From the NCBI RefSeq assembly GCF_000004195.4, contig NC_030683.2, positions 70,527,764-70,591,763 on the forward strand: DNA of 64,000 bases. The letters run 5' to 3'. A model generated the notes under the pieces. The model had not been told where the DNA came from. It ran no database searches and worked only from the letters and a program-made list of their open reading frames with translations. Shown piece after piece: positions 21,862 through 33,653 of the stretch. Position numbers and translations under genes: made by a program. Source of the stretch: Xenopus tropicalis. Taxonomy: Eukaryota > Chordata > Amphibia > Anura > Pipidae. The first letter of the stretch is position 1. The number at the start of each line of letters is the position of its first letter.

Positions 21862-24664
21862 TTGTGGGGGAGGAGTGAGGGGGCATATAGTTTATCAGAT
21901 AAGGAGCTTCCATTACAAGGAAAACAGTCTAATATTTGTCTTAGCTCTAACTCTCCATTAGCTAATGTAAACATCAGAGGGAGAAGTAGTAATCTCCACT
22001 GCATGCTGGCTAATGCGCGTAGCTTGTCGGGTAAATTAGGGGAGCTGCAAGCTATTGCATGTATTGAAAATTATGATTTAATAGGTATCACTGAGACCTG
22101 GTGGGATGATAAATGCGACTGGGCCGTGAATTTAAATGGTTATACACTTTTTAGGAGGGACAGAGAGATTAAAAAGGGTGGAGGGTTTTGTCTTTATGTA
22201 AAGTCAGATTTAAAGCCATGTAATAAAGACATTACCAATGAAAATGTCGAATCTCTTTGGGTAGAAATTTCAGTAGGGCTGAAGGTCACAAAGAAAATGA
22301 TCATTGGTGTATGCTATAAACCACCCCGTATAGATGAGGGGGATGAGGCCCAGCTATTGTTGCAAATGGAGGAGGCTTCAAAACTGGGTCAAGTTGTTAT
22401 TATGGGGGACTTTAATTATCCGGACATTGACTGGAGTAATGGGGTGGCTAAGTCAGAAAAAGCTAGTAGGTTTGTAAATATGCTAAATGACAACTTTTTA
22501 TTTCAGGGGGTTCAAGAACCTACTAGGAATGACTCTATTTTGGACCTGGTGATTTCTAATAATAATGAACTCATCTCTAACATTTGTGTGGGTGAGCATC
22601 TGGGGAACAGTGATCACAACATGGTCTCTTTTGAGATAATGCTGCAGAGACAGCTCTATAAGGGATTAACTAAAACGCTCAATTTTAGACGTGCAGACTT
22701 TGCCAGTATAAGGGCATCTCTGCAATGTGTCAACTGGGAAAGGCTATTCATAGGGTTAGACACAGAAGGAAAATGGAACATCTTTAAAACATTGCTTTGC
22801 AGGTATACACAACAGTATATCCCCCTTGTAAGCAAGGAGAGGCATCGCAAAGCAAAACCTTTATGGCTGAAGGTATGGCATTCAAGTTAGCTGGGACAGC
22901 AGAAACTTTCATCAGGTACAAGGAAGCAAATAAAGCATGCAAAAAAGCTATCAGGCAAGCTAAAATAGAAATGGAAAGGGATATTGCAGCTAGGAGTAAA
23001 AAGAATCCAAAATTATTTTTTAATTATGTGAATAGTAAAAAAATTAAGCAAGAAGGGGTGGGAACCTTATTATCACGGGGGGGGGGGGGGGGGGGTAAGT
23101 TGGTTGATGAGAACGGGGAAAAAGCAGAAATTTTGAACTCTTATTTTTCATCTGTCTATACATCTGAGGAGCCAGCTAATGAAGGCTTCCCTTTTAATAT
23201 GCCCAGTTCTAGTAATTTAGCTACTGACGCATGGGTCACTCGGGAGGAAATTCCAGGACCGGATGGGATTCATCCTAGGGTATTAAATGAGCTGAGCGCT
23301 GTGATTGCCAAACCTCTTCACTTAATTTTTCAGGATTCATTGAGGTCTGGCATGGTGCCGAGAGACTGGCGGATTGCTAATGTGGTGCCGTTATTTAAAA
23401 AGGGATCCCGTTCTCAGCCTGAAAACTATGGGCCTGTTAGTCTGACATCAGTAGTAGGAAAACTTTTGGAAGGGGTAATAAGGGATAGGGTACTTGAATA
23501 CATTGCAGTTCACAATACTATTAGTTTGTGCCAGCATGGTTTTATGCGTAACAGATCTTGCCAGACTAATTTAGTCACCTTTTATGAGGAGGTGAGTAGG
23601 AACCTCGATGCTGGAATGGCAGTTGATGTCATCTACTTGGACTTTGCTAAAGCGTTTGATACAGTACCTCACAGAAGGTTAATGATCAAATTAAGGAATA
23701 TTGGCCTAGAACATAATATTTGTAATTGGATAGAGAACTGGCTGAAGGATAGATTACAAAGAGTGGTGGTAAATGGAACATTTTCTAATTGGACCAGTGT
23801 GGTTAGTGGAGTACCGCAGGGGTCAGTCCTTGGACCTTTGCTTTTTAACTTGTTTATTAATGACCTGGAGGTGGGCATAGAGAGTACTGTTTCTATTTTT
23901 GCTGATGACACTAAATTGTGCAAAACTATAAGTTCCATGCGGGATGCTGCCGCTTTGCAGAGCAATTTGACAAAATTGGAAAACTGGGCAGCAAACTGGA
24001 AAATGAGGTTCAATGTTGATAAGTGCAAAGTTATGCATTTTGGTAGAAATAATATAAACGCGAACTATCCACTGAATGGTAGTGTGTTGGGGGTATGCTT
24101 AATGGAGAAGGATCTAGGGGTTTTTGTTGAAAACAAGTTGTCTAATTCCAGGCAGTGTCATTCTGTGGCTACTAAAGCAAATAAAGTGCTGTCTTGTATA
24201 AAAAAGGGCATTGACTCAAGGGATGAGAACATAATTTTGCCTGTTTATAGGTCCCTGGTAAGGCCTCACCTTGAGTATGCAGTGCAGTTTTGGGCTCCAG
24301 TCCTTAAGAAGGATATTAATGAGCTGGAGAGAGTGCAACTAAACTGGTTAAGGGGATGGAAGATTTAAACTATGAGGTTAGACTGTCGAAGTTGAGGTTG
24401 TTTTCTCTGGAAAAGAGGCGCTTGCGAGGGGACATGATTACTCTGTACAAGTACATTAGAGGGGATTATAGGCAGATGGGGGATGTTCTTTTTTCCCATA
24501 AAAACAATCAACACACCAGAGGTCACCACTTTAGATTAGAGGAACGGAGCTTCCATTTGAAGCAGCGTAGGTGGTTTTTCACGGTGAGGGCAGTGAGGTT
24601 GTGGAATGCCCTTCCTAGTGATGTGGTAATGGCAGATTCTGTTAATGCCTTTAAGAGGGCCTAG
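21862..24664 (+). pseudogene. CR1 ORF2 (endonuclease-RT), frameshifted
   Basis: 21862-22875: APE endonuclease with NARSLSGKL, ITETWWDD, MGDFNYPDIDW, EPTRNDSILDLVIS and GNSDHNMVSF. After a frameshift near 22875, 22880-24340 carries RT blocks: [57 protein letters not shown] and the catalytic FADDTKL. About 15-20 residues normally between EE and PGPDG are missing. A run of 19 G (23077-23095) sits in the linker. A 10-bp deletion at 24333 shifts the tail, which continues in another frame at 24356-24664 (WNALPSDVV). It encodes the retrotransposition enzyme; inactive. Confidence 0.92.
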
Positions 24665-24710
24665 ATGAGTTCTTGAACAATCAGAATATCCAAGGCTATT
24701 GTGATACTAA

Positions 24711-25601
24711 AGCGATACTGACACCTATTAAACCCGTTTTTTTTTTTTACGCCCGCTATTCTGTTTATGTTATGAGCTTCTAAAATGTTATTTAAAAAAT
24801 TTCCAGTTTGCTCACATTACTATTAGGAGCAGATGAACTACTGCTCCACAAGGCAGCCATGTTTGCTTTCTTCTGCACTGCCATGTAAACGCCTCCATCA
24901 AAAAAAAAAAAAAAAAAATAAAGGGAAAAAAAATCAACCAATCACATTGCCTGCTTTAGGGGGCTCTCCTTCTCCCTTCTGTTACACACACAGAAATAAA
25001 CTTCCCTCTTGCTGTCCGTTGTCTGCTTCAAAAGGTCTCCCCCTCCGCATTACACGCACAGAGAATTAGCAGACACCATCAATCAGAGTGAGTCTGAAGT
25101 AACCGTTCTCCAAGCTTGTATTGTGTATGGAATCGGACCTCAACTCTAAAAGATTGACGGCGTCTGCTAATTCTCTGTGCGTGTAATGCTGCGGAGGGGG
25201 AGACCTTTTGAAGCAGGCTAGGGACTGCAAGAATGTGCGTGAAAGTGGAAAGAGAACCATAAAAAGTATTAGCTGCAAAACAAACTCACAAACAGCGAGG
25301 GAACACATCCACGGGTAAATGCTGCAGGCTCACAGGCATTGGGAAGGGAGGTCACATGGTCATGTTTAGTTACTCTGCTTAAAGTAACGTTAGGATCCTC
25401 CCAGTTTTTTGACGTCAGCTACTCCACTTCTGACAGCTTCAGAAGCTACAGTCGGCTTGCCAGACAGTCGGGTCCAGCTATCTTTAATAGGATTTACTTA
25501 GAAAAACAGAACTTTCATGAAAAAATGGTCAGCATGACCTATAGGTATGTTTGGATGTAGAATCATATTTTGAAAAGTACTTTTTTGCTGTCAGTATCAC
25601 T
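24711..25601. mobile_element. PIF/Harbinger-like MITE in CR1 3' UTR
   Basis: Ends AGCGATACTGACAC and GTCAGTATCACT are inverted repeats, flanked by TAA (24708-24710, 25602-25604). Removing it rejoins 'gtgatactaa' and 'tatctacagttag', the normal CR1 3' UTR. Inside, 25022-25075 and 25161-25217 form a second inverted repeat of about 54 bp ('gcttcaaaaggtctccccct' and its reverse). Also contains an A19 run near 24900. No coding. Confidence 0.85.
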
Positions 25602-25757
25602 TAATATCTACAGTTAGTACTAGTGGTTGTATTTATAGTTTATGTATGTGAGTGTATAGATTGGTAGGTGTGGGTTAAGTGTGCTGGGTTTACTTGGATG
25701 GGTTGAACTTGATGGACACTGGTCTTTTTTCAACCCTATGTAACTATGTAACTATGT

Positions 25758-26410
25758 GGGGCACTCACATACAGTACCCAATCTTCCCCAATAGGTTTTC
25801 CTGTAGTCTACACCTGAACACCACAATTCCCTATCTGGTGTACAGCTGCGCAGGGACTACAGATTGTCCTTTCTCACTAGTCTACCTACCTTTTATTCCT
25901 AGAGTGAAACCATTGACGGTCCCCAGCAGGTCTGGCCAGGTCAGTTATGCCTCAAGGATGTTCTAGGCCAAAAGAGAAAGTGCACAGCTAATGCACCTCT
26001 TTATATATACTTCTGCAGAGTTCCCCTGCAGACCAACCAAAAAAATAAAATATATAAAATAAAAAAATATTTCACCTCCTTACAAACAGTCCCATGTAAT
26101 GTAAATGCCTTTAAGCAGTTTTTTTCTTACCAAAAAATCCATTATGCATTATGTGTAAGAAAATAAAAAATTGCACTTTACCCTGCCTGTTCTCTCTTCT
26201 TAAAAGTTGTTTTAGGGACCCATATGGTTAATAGTCGCTATGGCTTTAAATCTCTAAAGGTGCAGTCTGGCTAGCAGGTAAGGTGACCACTTTACTATAG
26301 TGCAGGGAAAGGAGTGGCACTTTTTCTTTGCTTCCACCTGAGGAACAGGGTGTATGCCTGCTGAGAATGAAACACAGAAAAACATTGCCAGCGCTCAGTC
26401 TAACCCACGC
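25758..26410. other. Non-coding stretch
   Basis: No gene or delimitable element. The frame 25679-25966 straddles the CR1 end and is not supported. Confidence 0.4.
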
Positions 26411-28207
26411 TGTAGTGTTGACCAGCTGCTAGAAACACTTTTGTGCCAGCACTCGGTCTAACCCACATTCTGGAGTTGACCAGCTGCTAGAAACGATAAA
26501 AAGCCATTATTTGTACACAAAAAGAAAGAGAAAGATTGCCAGTGCTCAGTTTTCCTTCAAAAATAATTTTTCCAAAAAATGAGGTGTTAGTACCACACTT
26601 TGGCCAAAATATGTAAGATCACACACCACATCGAGGCCTTGATGAGGGGCCTTGACGTGGCACGTGAGCTTACATATTTTGGCTGCCAATCTTTCTTTTT
26701 CTTTGTATGTCTGCTGTGAGCCTGGGACTTGGGCCTAGTAAAGGAGGTATGCCTTTGGTAAAGTTAGGGAACAACTGAATGAAGCATTATATAGTGGCAG
26801 GTGTAGCTCCCATACCAGTACACTTTAGGAGTGTAAGTCAGTTAGAAAGAGCAGTTCTGAGCATCAACATAGGAGTGTCAAATTTGGAAGTATCTCTCTC
26901 AGGCCATATTACCTGTAGTGTAGGGATTCCGGTGAACATGGAATCAGGATAGAGGAATTCCCTGAGATGATTCAGGCCACTACAGGGTGTCACAGAGGTT
27001 AAGTGAGATTCCTGCCAAGGCTGTATTACATTCTGCATGTGATATTGCATGTGCCATGCCTCTCAACTGTCCCGCTTTAAGTCCCGACTTTTGTGCCTTG
27101 TCCCGCATTAATTTTTAAATGTCCTGCGTTGCCTGAAGTTCTCCGCTTTCTAAATTTCCCCACACTTGAGAGGGAGCACCATATAGCTTCTGCAGCGCTC
27201 AGTTCCATTATAACATTTAGCTGAATGCAATGCAGAAACTGTGGTGCTCCCTCTCGAGAGGCGAAGTGTGACGTCACGGTGAAGAGAGCAGAGAGCGGGG
27301 AAATTAATTGTGAGCGCTCGTAGTAGTGTTAGTGTTGACCAGCTGCTAGAAACACTTTTGTGCCAGCACTCGGTCTAACCCACATTCTGGAGTTGACCAG
27401 CTGCTAGAAACGATAAAAAGCCATTATTTGTACACAAAAAGAAAGAGAAAGATTGCCAGTGCTCAGTTTGCCTTCAAAAATAATTTTTCCAAAAAATTAG
27501 GTGTTAGTACCACACTTTGGCCAAAATATGTAAGATCACACACCACATCAAGGCCTTACATATTTTGGCTGCCAATCTTTCTTTTTCTTTGTATGTCTGC
27601 TGTGAGCCTGGGACTTGGGCCTAGTAAAGGAGGTATGCCTTTGGTAAAGTTAGGGAACAACTGAATGAAGCATTATATAGTGGCAGGTGTAGCTCCCATA
27701 CCAGTACACTTTAGGAGTGTAAGTCAGTTAGAAAGAGCAGTTCTGAGCATCAACATAGGAGTGTCAATTTTGGAAGTATCTCTCTCAGGCCATATTACCT
27801 GTAGTGTAGGGATTCCGGTGAACATGGAATCAGGATAGAGGAATTCCCTGAGATGATTCAGGCCACTACAGGGTGTCACAGAGGTTAAGTGAGATTCCTG
27901 CCAAGGCTGTATTACATTCTGCATGTGATATTGCATGTGCCATGCCTCTCAACTGTCCCGCTTTAAGTCCCGACTTTTGTGCCTTGTCCCGCATTAATTT
28001 TTAAATGTCCTGTGTTGCCTGAAGTTCTCCGCTTTCTAAATTTCCTCACACTTGAGAGGGAGCACCATATAGCTTCTGCAGCGCTCAGTTCCATTATAAC
28101 ATTTAGCTGAATGCAATGCAGAAACTGTGGTGCTCCCTCTCGAGAGGCGAAGTGTGACGTCACGGTGAAGAGAGCAGAGAGTGGGGAAATTAATTGTGAG
28201 CGCTCGT
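26411..28207. repeat. Direct tandem duplication of a 0.9-kb segment
   Basis: Copy 1 is about 26411-27321 and copy 2 is 27322-28207, joined head to tail at 'gagcgctcgt|agtag'. They differ by a few substitutions and one 31-bp segment (26650-26680 region) absent from copy 2. Each copy contains a 58-bp internal repeat ('gttgaccagctgctagaaac' twice), a hairpin built from 'aaagattgcca ... ccaaaatatgtaag' and its inverse, and a second hairpin of 'gagagggagcacca' / 'tggtgctccctctc'. Antisense frames repeated at 26838-27050 and 27724-27936 reflect the duplication only. Confidence 0.9.
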
Positions 28208-28239
28208 CTCAGGCCATGCTCAATTCTCCGGCTACAGCT

Positions 28240-28680
28240 AATGCTTTTTAGTGTTTATGCCTTACGATGTAAATCTTTCTTTAAGCACTGCAAATTCTTA
28301 TCTAAATGCTCCATGATTTGGGAAAGCTCAGGGAGGAGGATGTAGGGGGGAACAAAGCCGGGGAAAGGAGACTTGAAAGAATGCTAAACAAGCCTAGTGT
28401 ATGACGATGCTTGAAGAAAGATTTACACCACAGAAAGTGGAGGGAGGAGGCATAAACACTAAGGGCGAGGGCAGATGAAGCATATATCTGCTTCTCTCAG
28501 CCATGCGCTTTTCTGCCTGGTTGAGAGAAGTGGATCCGCTTCCATACACCACTCTGTGTGCCTGCACTGAAAGCTATGGCAACAGCCAGAGGGTGCGTAC
28601 ACAGAGTGAAGCAGATTGGCGGTCGGCCTGGAAAACACAAAAGCATGCGTTTTGTCTGCCCTCGCCCTAAAAAGGAATCG
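28240..28680. mobile_element. Foldback element carrying a nested MITE
   Basis: The left arm 'ctttttagtgtttatgcc ... gtaaatctttcttt' (28243-28277) and right arm 'aaagaaagatttac ... ggcataaacacta' (28415-28462) are inverse of each other. The right arm is split by the MITE at 28463-28667, and its last bases 'aaaag' reappear at 28669. The outer target site is not clear. Confidence 0.6.
28463..28667. mobile_element. Harbinger-like MITE, TAA duplication
   Basis: 205 bp with ends GGGCGAGGGCAGA and TCTGCCCTCGCCC, flanked by TAA at 28460-28462 and 28668-28670. Non-coding; the antisense frame across it is incidental. Confidence 0.8.
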
Positions 28681-28814
28681 CAGGACCCAGATGGATGATT
28701 GACCCAAGAGGGGGGTTGTCAAAAAGCTGAGGGTGGGGGAGTGCATAGGGAAAAGCAGTACGGGCAGCAGAGAAGTGTTGATGCTGTGTGAACAAATGTA
28801 AGTAAATAAGGGTT

Positions 28815-28922
28815 GTTGCTTGGGGTGTGGCCATAAAGTGAAAAAGTGAAAGATTTTTGCCAGATATTTTTTGGGCGATATTTTTGTTTTTCTTTGTGCT
28901 TTTCAAATGTTGGGAGGTATGC
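28815..28922. mobile_element. Right-end relic of CATACCTCCCAAC repeat
   Basis: 'ttggggtgtggccataaagtg' and, at the end, 'caaatgttgggaggtatg' match the right end of the element at 8595-9499. A possible left end ('catgcctctcaactgtcccg') occurs at 27057 and 27942, but no matching duplication was found. Confidence 0.5.
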
Positions 28923-30945
28923 TGTACCCCTTGCCTCAGAGTAACTGTGCTATAAGTAAACCCTGAAGATGTTCAATAAACACTTTGTTTTGTTGTTTGC
29001 AAGAACCTCTGGTGCCTTCTGTCTTTATTTTTCTGTATAGCAGCAAGAGAGGTGTAGTTGCAGAAGCCCTAACCTTCCTCTTCCACTTAGCCAATGTCCA
29101 TAACCCATGTGCTACTGGTATTAGTCTGGGGGGCAGTTATTGAGCCAAAATAGAGGTTACATTGTATTAAAATGTTTGCATCATATACATGTACTGTATA
29201 TATATAGAAATTACTTGCTTTAAATTCACAATTTGTACAATGTGTGACATTTTCAATAATATGAACATTTCATTATTATTTTGGATGTAAAAATATTTAT
29301 CAAATAAACAATGTATTTTCTGTGCTGGAAGGAACCAAAATAATTGTCTGAATCCTTTTTCCCTAAATGCAATTTGTATCAAGGAGCTAGGACTTGGACA
29401 GATGATAGTGGTGAGAGCTGCTGCTGGATGAAACCGTTTAACTATCTTCTGGTTTGGAATAATAAATACAGCTTACAGAAGAGCAATTATCTAACAGCAA
29501 CACTTGTAGCAGGTACAAATAGAAACACATGTCTTTTGCAATGACACAGTTTTTAACTTTTTCACATACAGACACTACACCTATGTTAGTGCTTCTCTTA
29601 GCATCTCTAGACATAGCATCTGATTCCCCAGAGCAGAATTGCCAGAAACCATCAAGCGTGCCACCCCAGAAAGGCACTGATACCTAAGCTCTTTGTTTGA
29701 GCACATTGCACATCTTAAGTACTGCTCCTCCTGCAGCTACTTAGTTTCCTAGGAATAACCATAGTCTCCATGTTTTTTTCCTAACTGTGGCTTAACCATG
29801 GGGGTCACAACCCCACTAATCTTTTTTGAGTGGTGACAGCTGACCATACTCACTAATCTAGCTGCTTCTGACCTCTGAGGGGAACTACACAAGTACTAAC
29901 CTGAGGCACTGGGTAGCTCTACACACATCAGTCTTTACTTGTACTTTGGCTGGAGAAGCACCTGCTTCTGGCTTGGCCATCAGTTTCAGTGACCATCTTA
30001 GTTGTCAAAGACTCTTCCTTTATGCCAACCACTTAACATAGGTTCCATCCTGGGCCTAGGACCTCCACCAGTCTAGAAACTTACCAACATGAGTCTTTAA
30101 TGCTACCTAGTGACTGACAGCAAGTTACACTTAACTATTTACAAAAATATGTTACTTTGGTCCCCAGCAGCACCAAGACACATGCTTCATTCAGAGAAGA
30201 AGGCAGGACAGATGCATTTTGAACAATGACAACTAAAAGGCAGTGCCAGGACATTTAATGATGTCAATGTTTTTAATAACTGCACCCATCTTTGCATGGC
30301 CTACTGCATTTGAGTTCATAAACAAGCCCTCTGGTGATCCAAACTAAGGGAAAGCCAGAGTTCAGAAAACTTCACACCATAAGCATTAGTATGCTGATCA
30401 ACAGATCTCATATGTGCTACAAATTATATGCAAGTGGCACCAAATTTTCTATGAAAGGTGCCAAGAAAAGCAATTATATATAACTAATGTGTGTGTTTAT
30501 AATTATATTTACACTGTGTGCATTAGTTTTTAAAATTATCTTTACTATTACCTATATGCTTTTAACAAATATCCCCACCATTTCTTTTCACCATGTCATG
30601 TATAGCAATTGTATTGCTCTTTGCGAGGGTTTAAGCAATTACTATATTTCTTCCACATCAGGTTCTCTGAAGCAGAATGAAAGCTGATGATCTAGAGACA
30701 GCACAGAGTACAGATGATCTAGAGAAAGTATGGAGCTTTGCTGTGTTTAAAGGTCAATAAATGGCAGTGCAGAGACCTCTGAAAATAAGAACATTTCATA
30801 CCCCTTTACTTTATCTTTTGTTAGGATTTCAGGGTTGTGATAGCTCTTGGGCAAGTTAATGGTCAAACATCAGAACATCAGATAGTGCCAGTATATTTAT
30901 AGAAACCTGACAGGATTAGCCAGTTCTATTGCAAGCTTATAAGCA
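28923..30945. other. Long non-coding stretch, nothing recognised
   Basis: About 2 kb without a credible ORF, terminal repeat or tandem array. AATAAA occurs at 28975. Possibly unique host intron or intergenic DNA. Confidence 0.4.
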
Positions 30946-30946
30946 G

Positions 30947-30947
<1 letters not shown>

Positions 30948-31023
<76 letters not shown>

Positions 31024-31045
31024 TATATATATATATATATATATC
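30948..31045. repeat. (TA)n microsatellite
   Basis: Two long AT runs separated by 'acacacatactgt' and 'cagt'. CR1 sequence begins just downstream, so the array may sit at the truncation junction. Confidence 0.95.
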
Positions 31046-31260
31046 ATTTATTGTGACATGCAGGAAACAAATTTACACTGGGGCAAAAAAGACACTGAAT
31101 TTTCTTTGCTTTCTTTGCTTCAGGGCATAGATTGGGGCATTAGGTTTTCTGATAAAAACACAGAGCAGAAATGGTTGTCATTTAAAATGATATTAAATCA
31201 TTACTGTTCTCAATTTATTCCATTAATAAGAAAAATTAGAAGTGTTAAGAATCACCCCAT

Positions 31261-32368
31261 TGGGCGTGATTCACTAAAGGTTGATAAAACGAGCGCTATT
31301 TATAGCATGCGTTAAAAATTTTATTGCTTCTTATTTTTTGCGACTTAATGCTCGATTCACTAAAAGGACAGGCGTCATAATTAAGACGCAATAGGGTTGA
31401 TTCACTAAGGTGCGATAACGCTAAAGTATTATCGCATTTTACCGAATTGCGTTAATTCTTGCGCAGAAATAATACTAACGCATAATTCACAAACACTTAG
31501 ACGCGCTAAATATCACATTAGTCTGTGCAAAAATTAACACCTACTTGGGCCAGGCGGTAATTATAGAAAAGTACAGTTCATGAGCTTTTGGCAACACAAT
31601 ATGGACTTTGCAGTGTGATTTACTCACGAACGTAATTGTGTGTATGGCTAATATGGCATGCGCACGATAAGTAGCGCATGTGCATTAATTAGTGCGCGTG
31701 ACAAGTAGCGTGCTGCGTTAATTAGCACGCGTTGTGTCGAATACCGCACGAAAATAGTCTTCGCGACTTAAATAACGCAAACAGCATCGCGTCTAAATTA
31801 ACGCAAATATACTTTTAGTGAATTATGCGTTGAGACGCGAATAATAAGACACGATAAAATTTTTAGCGCATGCTATAAATAGCGCTCGTTTTATCGCACT
31901 TTAGTGAATCAACCCGAATGTTCTTTGCGTTATTTAACTCGTGATAAGTGTTTTTCTTGTGTCATTTCCCGCTGCGCGCAATATATTTGCCACGTGCTAT
32001 ATTAGTGCACGATTTTACGCACGTAACCATTACTTTCGGAAAACTACTGTTCTGAAAATGACCATTTCCCTGAAAACTGGAGAATGCATCACTCTAGGGC
32101 CAACACAGACTTTAAAAAATCCCACTGCAAAGTCCATGTTGTGTTAATCTTCGCACAGATTAATGCGATATTTAGCGCGTTTAACGCTTCATATGTGTTT
32201 GTGTATCATGCGTTAGTATTATTTCTATTTGCTAATTAACGCAATGCGAGGTAAATAACGCATCGTGATAGTGTGTTTTTTTGCGCATGCGATATGCATC
32301 TTAACGCATGTGAAATGACTTTGATGAAGCATGCGATAAGCGTTATCGAACTTTAGTGAATCGGCCCC
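31261..32368 (-). mobile_element. Harbinger-type MITE (outer) inserted in CR1
   Basis: Left end GGGCGTGATTCACTAAAG and right end CTTTAGTGAATCGGCCCC. Flanks are CAT (31258-31260) and TAT (32369-32371); the CR1 coding sequence shows the original site was CAT. About 580 bp without its own insert. Its interior contains, in reverse, ATGGACTTTGCAGTG (32127-32141 region), the remnant of the transposase start region of element B. A sister copy without the nested insert lies at 47557-48128. Confidence 0.85.
31393..31916 (+). mobile_element. Harbinger-type MITE (inner), AAT duplication
   Basis: 524 bp, ends AGGGTTGATTCACTAAGG and CTTTAGTGAATCAACCCG, flanked by AAT (31390-31392 and 31917-31919). The paralogous copy at about 47693 shows the empty site 'gcaatg', confirming the limits. 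It keeps 'atggactttgcagtg' at about 31601 and subterminal CG-rich motifs shared with elements A and B. Confidence 0.9.
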
Positions 32369-33653
32369 TATGTGGCTTAACTCTAAGGTAAAGAAGTTAA
32401 TAGGGAAAAAAAGGAAAGCTTTAAAGAAATATAAGTCAGAGGGGACAGTAGCTGCGTTTAATGATTATAAACACTATAACAAGTGTTGTAAAACAGCAAT
32501 CCGGAAGGCAAAGATAGAAAATGAGGAGTGCATTGTGGCAGAGGCCAAAACTAACCACAAAAAGTTTTTTAAGTATATTAATAGTAAAAAGATGCAGGTT
32601 GAGGGTGTGGCCCCATTGAGTTATAGTAACAATATGGTTATAGCAGATACAGAAAAGGCAGATGTGCTTAACCAGTTCTTTTCTTCTGTGTATACAGTAG
32701 AGGAGCCAGAGTGCCAAGTCCCACCCAACAGCTGCATTGTTGCCTCAGCTCCAACTACACAGTGGTTGACACAGGATATGGTGCTCAATGGGTTAAACAA
32801 GATAAATGTAAACAAGGCACCTGGGCCAGATGGAATACACCCTCGGGTACTGAGAGAGCTAGGGTCAGATTTACAATGGCCTTTGTTTCTGTTATTCTCA
32901 GACTATTTTTTATCGGGTATGGTACCTAGGGTGTTTGGAAGAAGGCTAATGTCATTCCTATATTTAAAAAAAGGAGTAAGATCTCAGCCTGGCAATTATA
33001 GGCCTGTAAGCTTGACATCCGTGGTGGGCAAAATATTTGAAGGCTTGTTAAGGAATCACATACAAAATTATGTACTGGAGAATGCCATTATGAGCAGTAA
33101 TCAGCATGGCTTTATGAAGGACAGGTCATGTCAGACCAATTGGTTTTTATGATGAGGTAAGTAAGAAGCTGGACAGAGGGGATGCAGTAGCTATAATCTA
33201 TTTGGATTTTGCCAAAGCATTTGATACCGTCTCCCACAAACGACTGCTTTCTAAACTAAGGTCTATTGGTCTTAGTGAAGTTGTTTGCACATGGATAGAA
33301 AACTGGCTACAGGATCGGGTACAGAGGGTGGTTGTTAATGGTACATTCTCTACTTGGAGTAAGGTTCTCAGTGGGGTCCCTCAGGGTTCTGTACTGGGTC
33401 CACTTTTGTTTAATTTGTTCATAAATGACTTAGGGTAGGGTATTATAAGCAATGTATCAGTATTTGCAGATGACACAAAACTCTGCAGACCAGTCAGTTC
33501 TATCCAGGATGTGCCATCCTTGGAGCAGGATCTTGACCAACTGGCAATATGGGTGGCTAAGTGGCAGATGAGATTTAATGTGGATAAATGTAAGGTCATG
33601 CACTTGTGATGTAAAAATATGCAAGCCACTAATACCCTTAATGGGCACAAACC

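Larger units (their letters stand above)
21569..25757 (+). mobile_element. CR1 LINE, nearly complete, with MITE insertion
   Basis: A CR1 copy starting in the C-terminal part of ORF1, followed by ORF2 (endonuclease, RT, C-terminal domain). The 3' UTR is interrupted by a Harbinger-like MITE at 24711-25601. It ends with 'tttcaaccctatgtaactat' plus a repeat of taactatg, the usual CR1 3' terminus in frogs. The 5' end is truncated. Defects are a frameshift near 22875, a small in-frame loss near 23250, and a 10-bp deletion at 24333. Confidence 0.92.
31110..33610 (+). pseudogene. CR1 ORF2 fragment (RT), broken
   Basis: Before the MITE it reads to RSVKNHP; after it, WLNSKVKKLIGKKRKALKKY continues at 32371, so the coding sequence itself documents the insertion site. 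RT blocks: [43 protein letters not shown] frameshift follows near 33147. Then [31 protein letters not shown], a TAG stop at 33436, and the catalytic FADDTKLC. The final readable block is FNVDKCKVMHL. Inactive. Confidence 0.9.
31080..33653 (+). mobile_element. Second CR1 LINE copy, truncated at both ends
   Basis: It starts inside ORF2 (WLSFKMILNHYCSQF at about 31170), is split by a nested MITE pair at 31261-32368, and continues through RT. It ends near 33653, where PLE palindrome sequence starts. CR1 3' UTR and terminus are missing. Confidence 0.88.

Noticed and set aside
26838..28163. Two pairs of nearly identical reverse ORFs suggesting a duplicated gene
   Set aside because: They mirror the tandem DNA duplication; synonymous and nonsynonymous changes look unbiased and there is no domain.
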